8,384 nucleotides of DNA from Candidatus Fermentibacteraceae bacterium (GTDB lineage: Bacteria; Fermentibacterota; Fermentibacteria; Fermentibacterales; JCC-6), in contig JAGGYZ010000270.1 of NCBI GenBank assembly GCA_021162285.1, positions 1 to 8,384 of the forward strand, given 5' to 3'. Both the position numbers and the translations under genes were made by a program. Shown here piece after piece: positions 1 through 5,989 of the stretch. Position 1 is the first letter of the stretch. The number at the start of each line of letters is the position of its first letter. Under the pieces are notes generated by a model. The model was not told the origin of the DNA. It saw nothing but the letters and a program-made list of their open reading frames with translations, and searched no databases.

Positions 1-266
1 GTGGTATCAAACTCCACGCTGACAAGCGACACTGTAAAAGCCGGTATGTTGTCTGTTAGAACAACACCATTTCTGTCCCTTATTATTCCCCGGGGAGCAG
101 GACGCATAACAGAACGGATGTGATTTCTCGAAGAGAGTTCTCTGTAGTACTCACCGTTTAAAACCTGCAGATCAAATAGCTTTGCCGCAAGAACAAGAAA
201 TGCCAGCACTGAAACTATCAGAACTGAACGGTACGGTCTTTCGTGGGAGGATGAGTAAACACCCAT
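1..266 (-). CDS. mrdA: Penicillin-binding protein 2, N-terminal part (runs off window edge)
   Basis: This is the first 88 codons of a class B penicillin-binding protein, the transpeptidase that cross-links peptidoglycan during cell elongation, acting with MreB, MreC and MreD at the cytoplasmic membrane. Reading from the ATG at 266 there is a short cytoplasmic tail (MGVYSSSHERPYR), one membrane-anchor helix at about residues 13-29, and the family motif RGIIRDRNG at residues 59-67, followed by a leucine and an N-x-P-like turn (DNIPAF), as in the PBP dimer domain. The catalytic SxxK, SxN and KTG motifs would lie beyond position 1 and cannot be seen. The start overlaps the mreD stop by one base (TGATG) and has AGGGAG at 277-272, 5 nt upstream. 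Its place after mreD favours PBP2 over the septal enzyme FtsI. Confidence 0.9.
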   Translation of the reverse strand, partial: MGVYSSSHERPYRSVLIVSVLAFLVLAAKLFDLQVLNGEYYRELSSRNHIRSVMRPAPRGIIRDRNGVVLTDNIPAFTVSLVSVEFDT

Positions 267-742
267 CAGAACTCCCTGTTTTTTCTTCCAAGCAGTATTG
301 GAATACCGGGGTACAGCAGCAGAACGAAAACAATCCTCGGGACAATAAGCATGGTCTGTGCACCAAATCCACTGCCAACAGGCCGAGCCGCCAGAAAGAT
401 GAAAACAATGTCAGTAAACACCGAAGCCAGGAGTGCGTTAAACACAAATACCACCTCCAGAACACCGGTGGTTGATTTCAGCAGCTTTCCGGCAACAGCA
501 ATTCCCGAAAGCATTGCGACAGAGCTTACGCCAGGCGGCTGATGAAGAAGAAGGTCTATAACAAGACCACTCCACATAGCACCTTCAATCGACCAGTAAT
601 CCGAGTAAAGCAGCGAGAGATAAACTAGAACCGGCACAAGAATTGCCGGTGCCACAAAAACCCTTCCCAGGGTAACTTCCATTAGGAACTGCAAAACGAC
701 AGCTGCTGCAACGATCAGCCACCCGGAAAGATGGTCTCTCAT
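266..742 (-). CDS. mreD: Rod-shape-determining membrane protein MreD
   Basis: A 158-residue, very hydrophobic protein with about five membrane-spanning stretches, at roughly residues 7-23, 29-46, 53-67, 75-120 (probably two helices) and 133-150. Length and topology match MreD, the small integral-membrane partner of MreC in the elongation complex. MreD is weakly conserved in sequence, so the call rests on topology plus position between mreC and the PBP2 gene. The ATG at 742 overlaps the mreC stop as ATGA and has a strong ribosome-binding site, GGAGGAG at 757-751, with 8 nt spacing, so the start is well supported. The stop overlaps the PBP2 start. Translation of mreC, mreD and mrdA is therefore probably coupled. 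Confidence 0.88.
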   Translation of the reverse strand: MRDHLSGWLIVAAAVVLQFLMEVTLGRVFVAPAILVPVLVYLSLLYSDYWSIEGAMWSGLVIDLLLHQPPGVSSVAMLSGIAVAGKLLKSTTGVLEVVFVFNALLASVFTDIVFIFLAARPVGSGFGAQTMLIVPRIVFVLLLYPGIPILLGRKNREF

Positions 743-1482
743 TCCGCATTCTCCTCCGAAAGAAGTATCAGAACTTCATTTACTCTTTCAAAATCAACCG
801 CAGGGCTTACTTCAAGTGACAGGTCAAGCCCTCTGGCACCCTCGGACACAGATTCAACTCTGCCAACAACTATTCCCTCCGGGTATACACCGCCAAATCT
901 GCTGGTAAGAACAGTTTCACCTGTTTCCGGCTTCGATGAACTGTCTACATACTCCAGCCGCAGACGCCCTCCCGACCGGGAACCCAGAATACCCAGAGAA
1001 CCGGTTGTTGCAGTAATACAGCTTACATGAATAGACGGACTTGTAATTGGTACCACTGTGGAACTTGTTGCATCTACTGATGTTACTATGCCTGCAAGAC
1101 CCCGGCTGGTTATACACACAGCACCGGAGTAAACCCCGTGATCAAATCCCCTGTCGACGATGAGGTTCCCCCTGACAAGCCCTTCTGATCTGTACATTAC
1201 CCTTCCCACAAGAGCTGTAACATCCGGCATTCTGGTGTAGTTAAGCATAGACCGGTACAGACGGCTCTTGGCCGCCATCTCACGAAGCTCGGCATTTTCA
1301 AGCATGAGTTTTACAGACAGAGAGAGGTAGCCGGATTCCGGAGACACGTCATCCGAGAAGAAAAGAGAGGCAAATTTAGCTCCCAGAATGGAGCCCCCAA
1401 CCCCCAGCAGAGGAGGACCCACAAACAACAGCAAAACGGCTGCTGCAATATTCCATATCAGTCTGACATCGCGGTTTCTCAT
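739..1482 (-). CDS. mreC: Rod-shape-determining protein MreC
   Basis: A 247-residue bitopic membrane protein. A short basic cytoplasmic start (MRNRDVR) is followed by one membrane helix at about residues 9-32, a short probable coiled coil at about 53-78 (KLMLENAELREMAAKSRLYR), and a beta-rich periplasmic region from about 88 to the end. That region contains the family-like stretches VTALVGRVMYRSEG, LIVDRGFDHGVYSGAVCI, RGLAGIV and GGVYPEGIVVGRV. MreC links the MreB filament to PBP2 and activates it. At 247 residues it is on the short side for the family, with a brief coiled coil and no C-terminal extension. The ATG at 1482 lies two bases after the mreB stop and has no clear Shine-Dalgarno sequence, so it probably depends on ribosomes finishing mreB. 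Confidence 0.93.
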   Translation of the reverse strand: MRNRDVRLIWNIAAAVLLLFVGPPLLGVGGSILGAKFASLFFSDDVSPESGYLSLSVKLMLENAELREMAAKSRLYRSMLNYTRMPDVTALVGRVMYRSEGLVRGNLIVDRGFDHGVYSGAVCITSRGLAGIVTSVDATSSTVVPITSPSIHVSCITATTGSLGILGSRSGGRLRLEYVDSSSKPETGETVLTSRFGGVYPEGIVVGRVESVSEGARGLDLSLEVSPAVDFERVNEVLILLSEENAE

Positions 1483-1484
1483 GG

Positions 1485-2543
1485 TCAGGTGATAAGAAGC
1501 TTGCGGTACCTGTACATATCGGAAAGAATTATACCGGCACCGAGAACAGTACAGGAAAGAGGATTGTCTGCTATCCTTACGGGAAGCCCGGTTTCATTGG
1601 AAAGAACCGTATCAAGACCCTTGAGCAGTGCTCCCCCTCCGGTAAGAACAATTCCTCTGTTCACAATATCGCGTCCCAGTTCCGGAGGTGTTCTTTCCAG
1701 CCCCTGCTGCACCGCCTGCATAATTGCTTTAACTGGCTGCTGTAAAGCAGTTTTTATCTGGCTTGCCTTGACCGTAATAGATTTTGGAATACCGTAGGTT
1801 GCATCCATACCGCTTACCTCTTCTTCCCTGGTATCCTCCTCCACCATAGACCCCAGTTTTATCTTGATGGTCTCAGCCATTCGCTCACCAATAAGAAGGT
1901 AGGCATTCTGTTTCATGTAGCTTACAATTGCCTCATTCATTTCATCGCCGCCAACTCTTATTGAACCGTCTGCAGCAATGGAATTAAGACTTATCACGGC
2001 AATCTCGGTGGTGCCGCCGCCGATGTCTACGATCATGTTCCCAACTGCGGATTCAACAGGCAATCCCACACCTACTGCTGCTGCAAGCGGCTCCGGCACA
2101 AGCTGCACTTCCCTTGCACCTGCCCTTTCCAGGGATGTACGCACAGCGTTAACTTCAACTTCTGTAATACCGCTCGGCACGCATACAAGCACCCTCGGGC
2201 GCATGGCAAATCGTTTTGTCTGGGCCTTCTCAAAAAACTTTCTCAGCATAGCCATCGTGGCTGTAGCCTCTTTTATTACGCCGTCCTTCAGAGGCCTTAC
2301 AACAGAAATATCTGCACCTGTTCTACCCAGCATGTCTTTGGCTTCAGTACCCACTGCAAGGATGTTCCCACTGTCTCTCTCTAAAGCTATAACACTGGGT
2401 TCCTCAAGAATAATACCTCTGCCGGGCTGGTAGATAATGGTGTTAGCTGTGCCGAGGTCTATTGCCATTGCAGATGAGAACATTCCGGAACTACCGGAAT
2501 TGTCTGAACCTCTGAAACTGGACAAAAGGTTCCTTATACCCAT
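1485..2543 (-). CDS. mreB: Rod-shape-determining actin homologue MreB
   Basis: A 352-residue bacterial actin that forms membrane-bound filaments directing peptidoglycan synthesis along the cell side wall. Nucleotide-binding signatures are clear: phosphate-1 loop AIDLGTANT (residues 28-36), the EP of VPEPLAAAVG (E151, matching the catalytic glutamate), phosphate-2 IVDIGGGTTE (171-180) and TGGGALL (301-307). I chose the ATG at 2543 because GGGAG at 2554-2550 sits 6 nt upstream. An in-frame start at 2582 would add 13 residues but overlaps the predicted promoter region, and an internal Met before FSSAMAIDLG would give a shorter E. coli-like form without a ribosome-binding site. The chosen N-terminus, MGIRNLLSSFRG, could form an amphipathic membrane-binding helix ahead of a Gly/Ser linker. 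Followed by mreC after 2 nt. Confidence 0.97.
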   Translation of the reverse strand: MGIRNLLSSFRGSDNSGSSGMFSSAMAIDLGTANTIIYQPGRGIILEEPSVIALERDSGNILAVGTEAKDMLGRTGADISVVRPLKDGVIKEATATMAMLRKFFEKAQTKRFAMRPRVLVCVPSGITEVEVNAVRTSLERAGAREVQLVPEPLAAAVGVGLPVESAVGNMIVDIGGGTTEIAVISLNSIAADGSIRVGGDEMNEAIVSYMKQNAYLLIGERMAETIKIKLGSMVEEDTREEEVSGMDATYGIPKSITVKASQIKTALQQPVKAIMQAVQQGLERTPPELGRDIVNRGIVLTGGGALLKGLDTVLSNETGLPVRIADNPLSCTVLGAGIILSDMYRYRKLLIT

Positions 2544-2584
2544 TTCATTCTCCCGTGTAGAATGTTTACTCTGGTAACGCAAGC

Positions 2585-2613
2585 TATATACTACTTGTAA
2601 AACCAGATGAAAA
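2585..2613 (-). promoter_or_regulatory. Candidate mreB promoter
   Basis: On the minus strand TTTTCA (2613-2608) and TATATA (2590-2585) are separated by exactly 17 nt. Each matches 4 of 6 bases of the sigma-70 consensus. Transcription would start near 2578, leaving a leader of about 35 nt before the mreB ATG. It sits in the only sizeable gap of the minus-strand train, which supports separate or additional transcription of mreBCD-mrdA. Judged by eye only. Confidence 0.4.
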
Positions 2614-2618
2614 GGTCT

Positions 2619-2635
2619 GTACCCGCTACGGGTAC
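2619..2635 (-). terminator. Short perfect hairpin after the lipoprotein gene, possible weak terminator
   Basis: GTACCCG and CGGGTAC form a perfect 7-bp stem around a 3-base loop, about 30 nt after the lipoprotein stop codon. On the minus strand the stem is followed by AGACC and then TTTTC, so the U-tract is short and offset. It could partly terminate upstream transcription just before the mreB promoter, or act as a regulatory palindrome adjoining the -35 box. Confidence 0.35.
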
Positions 2636-2665
2636 CTGGAATGGGATTCTGTTAACTGACGAAAG

Positions 2666-3439
2666 TTAACGGATTGGGAAAACGAATGAATTATTCCACT
2701 GCCCGCTTGTGATAACCACGGTATCCACAGCAACAGGGATGTTCATTCTCCAGACTGAACCAGCTGGTTCTCTTTGTGTATCAAAGCTTCGTATTCGCAT
2801 AAGAACGCTCACAGAAGGTGAGTTTAAGCTCCATTCCATGGGCCAGGCATGAAATTCGTCATGCCATGAAGTTGAAGTAACCTCAAGCAGAAGATCTTCA
2901 GATTTGAATGTGGGAAACAGCCGTGATTCTTCAAGGGAGACTATCGCAGTATCAGATGAAGAGGTAACAAAAAGCCACCTTCCCTGTTCGGCGAAGGAAG
3001 TATCACATGAAGCAGCTATCTTCCACTGCACCGGTGCATCGGGAAAGCCTGTTCTGATAAGAGAGATTACTGCGTAAACATCAAGAAATCCACTTCCAGC
3101 AGGCATTCCTCCCGGGAAGTAGTATGCCTCAGCCTGCTCCGGCTGGTAAACAAGACAGCCAGCTGAATCCAGCAGAAACGAGACCAGAGGAGAACCGTCA
3201 GGACCGGAGAAATCTCCGCGAACTGCTGGAATATCTTTGGAAGCCCACAGAATAAACGGGCCGGAAAAAACCTGATTCTCCCCGGCAAGCCTGGCCCTTC
3301 CCCGAAGCAGGAAATGATCAGTATTCTCCCACTGCCAGGAGGCTCTGGCTGCATACGACGAAACACCCGCAGACCGGTTTACAAGAACTGGACCGCATGA
3401 CGCTGCCAGAATCACAAAAACAATGATCAGGCGCTGTAT
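2666..3439 (-). CDS. Probable LolA/LolB-like envelope lipoprotein, non-canonical start
   Basis: A probable exported lipoprotein of about 257 residues. If translation begins at the ATA codon at 3439-3437, the N-terminus reads (M)QRLIIVFVILAASC: an arginine, a hydrophobic run and a lipobox-like LAAS-C with Cys15 as the lipidation site. GGAG (3448-3445) lies 5 nt upstream. The only ATG/GTG/TTG start is GTG at 3415, which has no ribosome-binding site and leaves just six residues before the cysteine. A CTG at 3430 overlapping the preceding stop (CTGA) is another option. The mature part, with HFLLRGRARLAG, FSGPFILWASKDIPAVRGDFSGPDGSPLVSF and a tyrosine-rich QAEAYYFPGG, resembles the curved beta-sheet of LolA/LolB or DUF4292-type lipoproteins, but I recognise this only by pattern. 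The two later cysteines (in DSAGCLVY and AASCDTS) are unpaired with any motif. It lies between a small helical gene and mreB, fitting an envelope role. Confidence 0.7.
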   Translation of the reverse strand: MQRLIIVFVILAASCGPVLVNRSAGVSSYAARASWQWENTDHFLLRGRARLAGENQVFSGPFILWASKDIPAVRGDFSGPDGSPLVSFLLDSAGCLVYQPEQAEAYYFPGGMPAGSGFLDVYAVISLIRTGFPDAPVQWKIAASCDTSFAEQGRWLFVTSSSDTAIVSLEESRLFPTFKSEDLLLEVTSTSWHDEFHAWPMEWSLNSPSVSVLMRIRSFDTQREPAGSVWRMNIPVAVDTVVITSGQWNNSFVFPIR

Positions 3440-3633
3440 TTTTTCTCCAGTGCTATTATTCTTTTTTCAGTTGCAAGCTCTGTTCTGTATAATTTCCGTC
3501 TTTTGAGAAGAGGCTGTGCTTTTGCCTCCGGAACTTTTTTAAGCAGGCTTTCAAGCATCTTAAGGGCTCTTTCTCTGTCCCCCTCTTTGGCCGTTTTGTC
3601 AATCTGTTTTACAAGGTCACTGAGTTTTGCCAT
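3427..3633 (-). CDS. Small charged helical protein, 68 residues, function unknown
   Basis: A 68-residue, lysine- and glutamate-rich protein with no cysteine, no membrane segment and no signal peptide, predicted by eye to be almost entirely helical. The part EGDRERALKMLESLLKKVPEAKA (about residues 17-39) resembles a single tetratricopeptide-type helix pair. The C-terminal half (RRKLYRTELATEKRIIALEKKY) looks like a basic helix or coiled coil that could bind a partner or nucleic acid. ATG at 3633 is chosen because AAGGG lies about 8 nt upstream and the upstream in-frame extension would lie inside the PHP gene. The gene overlaps the end of the PHP gene by 17 nt, and its own end overlaps the proposed start of the lipoprotein gene, so all three are probably co-translated. 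I do not recognise a family. Confidence 0.75.
   Translation of the reverse strand: MAKLSDLVKQIDKTAKEGDRERALKMLESLLKKVPEAKAQPLLKRRKLYRTELATEKRIIALEKKYSA
3445..3448 (-). promoter_or_regulatory. Ribosome-binding site pointing to a non-canonical ATA start
   Basis: GGAG on the minus strand lies inside the end of the upstream 68-residue gene and is followed by five A residues and then ATA (3439-3437). Distances to the alternative starts are 14 nt (CTG, 3430) and 29 nt (GTG, 3415), so spacing favours ATA. Confidence 0.4.
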
Positions 3634-4513
3634 TGGTAATCCCTTCTCTCCTTCTGCATTCGCTGATAAAATCTGAAACTTTATCTGTATCGACACCGAA
3701 AGAACCGTCACACCAGCCAGGCAGCGGGTGCTTGATCCCATGAAAATCACTTCCACCTGTAAGCAGCAGCCCGCGCTTCTCTGCAGTTTTCTCCAGGAAA
3801 GCAATCAAATCTTTCGACTGTTCCGGGTAGTATGTTTCAAGCCCGGCAAGTCCGGCATCTACCAGGGAAGCTACAAGAGCCCCCAGCTCCTGCAGACCAG
3901 CCACCTGAATATACTTCGGGTGAGCAATCACAGGCAGCCCGCCAGCCTGGCGAATCAGCTCTATTGCTCTGTAGTCTCCAAGCCTCTCTCTATCAACATA
4001 AGCCGGTTTTCCAGACCCGAGATACCTGCCGAAAACCTCTTCAGAAGAACCCACAAGACCTTTCTTCACCAGCACCGCCGCTATATGAGGTCGCCCGACA
4101 ACAGCGTTGCCTGCCTCGGCTTCCACCTCTTCCATGGTGATATCAAAGCCCAGCTCTCTGAATTTCTGAACAATAGCCGGGTTTCTTGTGTTTCTTCCGT
4201 CAACAACAAACTGCAGAGCTTTCTGCATCTCTGAAACGGGATTGCAGAGCACAGACAGGTCTGCTCCTGGAAAGTAGCCAAGCAGATGGGCAGAACCCCC
4301 GATGTGAAGATTCACACTGAGTTCCACTGCCGGAATGTAGTAAAGACCGAGTTCAGCTGCCCGTGCTGAAGCTTCCTCAACACCTGCAAGTGTATCGTGG
4401 TCACTTATTGCGTAACCCTGAAGACCGCACCTTGCAGCTTCATCAACCAGTTCTGTCGGTGTAAGCCTTCCGTCTGACGCTGTGCTGTGCGTGTGAAAAT
4501 CACAAATTCCCAC
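3617..4513 (-). CDS. PHP-domain metal-dependent phosphoesterase (TrpH/YciV, RNase AM family)
   Basis: A 298-residue cytoplasmic enzyme of the polymerase-and-histidinol-phosphatase superfamily, COG0613 type. Metal-site residues are in canonical order: DFHTHSTASDG (H7, H9, D14), SDHDTL (D38, H39, D40), PAVE (E64), a histidine in HLLGYF (H76), GRPH (H143), IAHP (H198) and GGSDFHG (D256, H258). These form the trinuclear metal centre. Length and motif set match E. coli YciV/RNase AM (a 5'-3' exoribonuclease) and its homologues that act on 3',5'-nucleoside bisphosphates. The sequence alone does not say which substrate is used here. The GTG start at 4513 is fixed by AAGGAG 5 nt upstream and puts HTHS close to the N-terminus as usual. 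First gene of the minus-strand train, divergent from the HD phosphohydrolase. Confidence 0.92.
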   Translation of the reverse strand: MGICDFHTHSTASDGRLTPTELVDEAARCGLQGYAISDHDTLAGVEEASARAAELGLYYIPAVELSVNLHIGGSAHLLGYFPGADLSVLCNPVSEMQKALQFVVDGRNTRNPAIVQKFRELGFDITMEEVEAEAGNAVVGRPHIAAVLVKKGLVGSSEEVFGRYLGSGKPAYVDRERLGDYRAIELIRQAGGLPVIAHPKYIQVAGLQELGALVASLVDAGLAGLETYYPEQSKDLIAFLEKTAEKRGLLLTGGSDFHGIKHPLPGWCDGSFGVDTDKVSDFISECRRREGITNGKTQ

Positions 4514-4603
4514 GGTTTCTCCTTTCCGGAGGGTTTGAATATTATCATAGGATGGTCGAGTAACAATACAGGCATTGTCAACCACTGAAGAGGGAGGTAC
4601 GAA
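4514..4603. promoter_or_regulatory. 90-nt divergent intergenic region between PHP and HD genes
   Basis: Both flanking genes are read outward from this AT-richer stretch, so it must hold their promoters unless transcription enters from further away. Possible elements are TTGTTA, 16 nt, TAATAT toward the PHP gene, a GATAAT hexamer on the same strand, and a TTGAAT at about 4534 toward the HD gene without a convincing -10. The box assignments are weak, but the existence of a promoter region is likely. The HD gene ribosome-binding site AGGGAGG is at 4591-4597. Confidence 0.45.
4519..4524 (-). promoter_or_regulatory. Ribosome-binding site that fixes the GTG start of the PHP gene
   Basis: AAGGAG on the minus strand is 5 nt from GTG at 4513-4511. 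The open frame continues upstream to 4612, but no comparable site precedes the earlier GTG at 4612, which would put a 33-residue non-conserved tail before the PHP motif and overlap the divergent gene. Confidence 0.75.
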
Positions 4604-5935
4604 GTGAACCACAAAGTGATGTACATCAGGGAACCGGTTCTGGGAACAATCCGTCTTTCCCTTCTTCAGGAGGAACTTCTTAAAACCGTAGAAGTTCAGA
4701 GGTTAAGCTTTATCCATCAACTTGGAACCACATTCCAGAGCTATCCCGGAGCACACGGCATGAGGTTGGCACATGCTCTGGGTGTTTCACACCTGGCAGG
4801 CCGCATCGCAGGCCACCTCAGCGACAAGTGCCCCGCCGAGTACAATGACACCACAGGAGCAGTAAGAAATCTTGTTGAGGCTGCAGGTCTTCTTCACGAT
4901 ATCGGGCACACTCCATGGTCACACACTCTGGAGCCCCTGTACATAGAGCTCACCGGCGGTGACCACATGGATCTCGTTGCAGATATGGTAACCGGCAGAA
5001 CAACAATGCCGGTAAAAGGCTCCGGGCTGATACCCGGAATACTGAAAAAACACGGAGTTGACCCAGAGGATGTGGCCAACCTGATTACCGGGAAGTACAC
5101 AAAAAGGAGGTATGCCCAGCAGATGATCTTCGGTGAGGTAGATGCGGATATGCTTGACTACCTCCAGCGGGATTTTCACTTCACAGGAGTTGCTTTCGGC
5201 CACATAGAGGTAGACAGAATAATTTCCATCATGGCAATCAAACAGGGCAGGCTTGTTTTCATGGAGAAAGGTCTTAACGCTGTAAGAGATTTTCTTCTGG
5301 CGAGGCTGCAGATGTACTCATCGGTCTACCTCCACAGAAAAACTAGAATCGTAGACCAGATGCTTCTGCGTGCAGCCAGAAAGAGCGTTGTTGAACTGCA
5401 CGAGATCAAAGACTTCATGTTCATGACCGACGACGAGATCCTCAGCTTTCTCGAAAAGAGATCACAGGATCCGTGGGTAAGAGAAATGGCCTGGCGGGTA
5501 AAGTACAGACAGGGGCTGTTCTCTCAGGTTTTCAGAATTGATGCAGTTACCACATCGGAAAGTGATACTCACTTCCTCAACAGCCTGAGAAACAGAAACA
5601 GCACACCCAGGGAAATCGCGGAACTGCTTACACGTGAGATTTCAGAAAAATCAGGGACCGACCCCGGGTACATTCTGGTAGATCTACCTATCGAGGCTGT
5701 GAAGGTATCAGAGGAAAGATTCCAGAAATTGGATATAAGATTCCTTGATTCCAGAGAAAGACTGATTCCGCTGGATGAAATTGATCCACCATTCTCCGAA
5801 TACATGATGAAGGCCAGACCAAACAGAAGCCTTCTCACAGTTGCCTGCGCTCCGGAGTACAAGCCTCAGGTAAAACAGGCCTGCAGAGAGATCTTTGAGG
5901 ATGCTGCCGAACCGCTTTTCAGTCAGGATTTATAA
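4604..5935 (+). CDS. HD-domain phosphohydrolase, COG1078/SAMHD1-like (probable dNTP triphosphohydrolase)
   Basis: A 443-residue soluble enzyme. The N-terminal HD domain carries every metal-binding position: RLSFIHQLGTTFQSYPGAHG leads to H57 in RLAHALGV, then H98-D99 in AGLLHDIGHTPWSH (with H102 and H107), then D182 in EVDADMLDYLQRD, which aligns with the last aspartate of the SAMHD1 H-HD-D site. FTGVAFGHIEVDRI (193-206) follows as in COG1078 proteins. The rest (about 230-443) is a mixed helical region, typical of the family's oligomer and regulatory part. Length agrees with B. subtilis YwfO and E. faecalis EF1143, the latter a dNTP triphosphohydrolase. That activity is inferred here. The GTG start at 4604 has AGGGAGG with 6 nt spacing; a later ATG at 4619 is possible. 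It is the only plus-strand gene found and is divergent from the PHP enzyme. Confidence 0.92.
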   Translation: MNHKVMYIREPVLGTIRLSLLQEELLKTVEVQRLSFIHQLGTTFQSYPGAHGMRLAHALGVSHLAGRIAGHLSDKCPAEYNDTTGAVRNLVEAAGLLHDIGHTPWSHTLEPLYIELTGGDHMDLVADMVTGRTTMPVKGSGLIPGILKKHGVDPEDVANLITGKYTKRRYAQQMIFGEVDADMLDYLQRDFHFTGVAFGHIEVDRIISIMAIKQGRLVFMEKGLNAVRDFLLARLQMYSSVYLHRKTRIVDQMLLRAARKSVVELHEIKDFMFMTDDEILSFLEKRSQDPWVREMAWRVKYRQGLFSQVFRIDAVTTSESDTHFLNSLRNRNSTPREIAELLTREISEKSGTDPGYILVDLPIEAVKVSEERFQKLDIRFLDSRERLIPLDEIDPPFSEYMMKARPNRSLLTVACAPEYKPQVKQACREIFEDAAEPLFSQDL

Positions 5936-5961
5936 AAGGCGACAGCCCGGAAGCTGCCGCC
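5930..5961 (-). terminator. Hairpin terminator between convergent genes
   Basis: On the minus strand GGCGGCAGC pairs with GCTGTCGCC (9 bp, one G-U) around the loop TTCCGG, directly followed by TTTTAT, a good intrinsic terminator for the secreted-protein gene ending at 5990. On the plus strand the same stem has an A-C mismatch and only a weak T-tract (TCTTAAT), so it serves the HD gene less well. The stem lies at 5938-5961, two bases after the HD stop codon. Confidence 0.75.
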
Positions 5962-5989
5962 CTCTTAATCGCTGTGTTCTTCCTGCCTG

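Noticed and set aside
1978..2433. Open plus-strand frame of 151 codons opposite mreB
   Set aside because: A shadow of the strongly conserved mreB reading frame; Ser/Thr/Pro-rich low-complexity product.
2544..2582. Longer MreB starting at 2582
   Set aside because: The extra 13 residues are hydrophilic and unlike MreB. The start would lie about at the predicted transcription start site, and the ribosome-binding site fits 2543.
2651..2670. GTTAAC ... GTTAAC inverted repeat across the lipoprotein stop codon
   Set aside because: Each half is a self-palindromic AT-rich hexamer, it gives a weak stem with an 8-base loop, and half of it is coding. Likely chance.
3634..3804. Upstream extension of the 68-residue gene to 3804
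   Set aside because: The added 57 residues lie inside the PHP coding region in another frame and look like antimotif sequence; the ribosome-binding site supports ATG at 3633.
3728..4234. Open plus-strand frame of 168 codons opposite the PHP gene
   Set aside because: It is fully antisense to a gene with intact catalytic motifs, is rich in Ser, Gln, Cys and Arg without domain signals, and has no ribosome-binding site.
4514..4612. N-terminal extension of the PHP enzyme to the GTG at 4612
   Set aside because: The 33 extra residues resemble no PHP protein, would overlap the start of the divergent HD gene, and the GTG at 4513 has an AAGGAG site at 5 nt.
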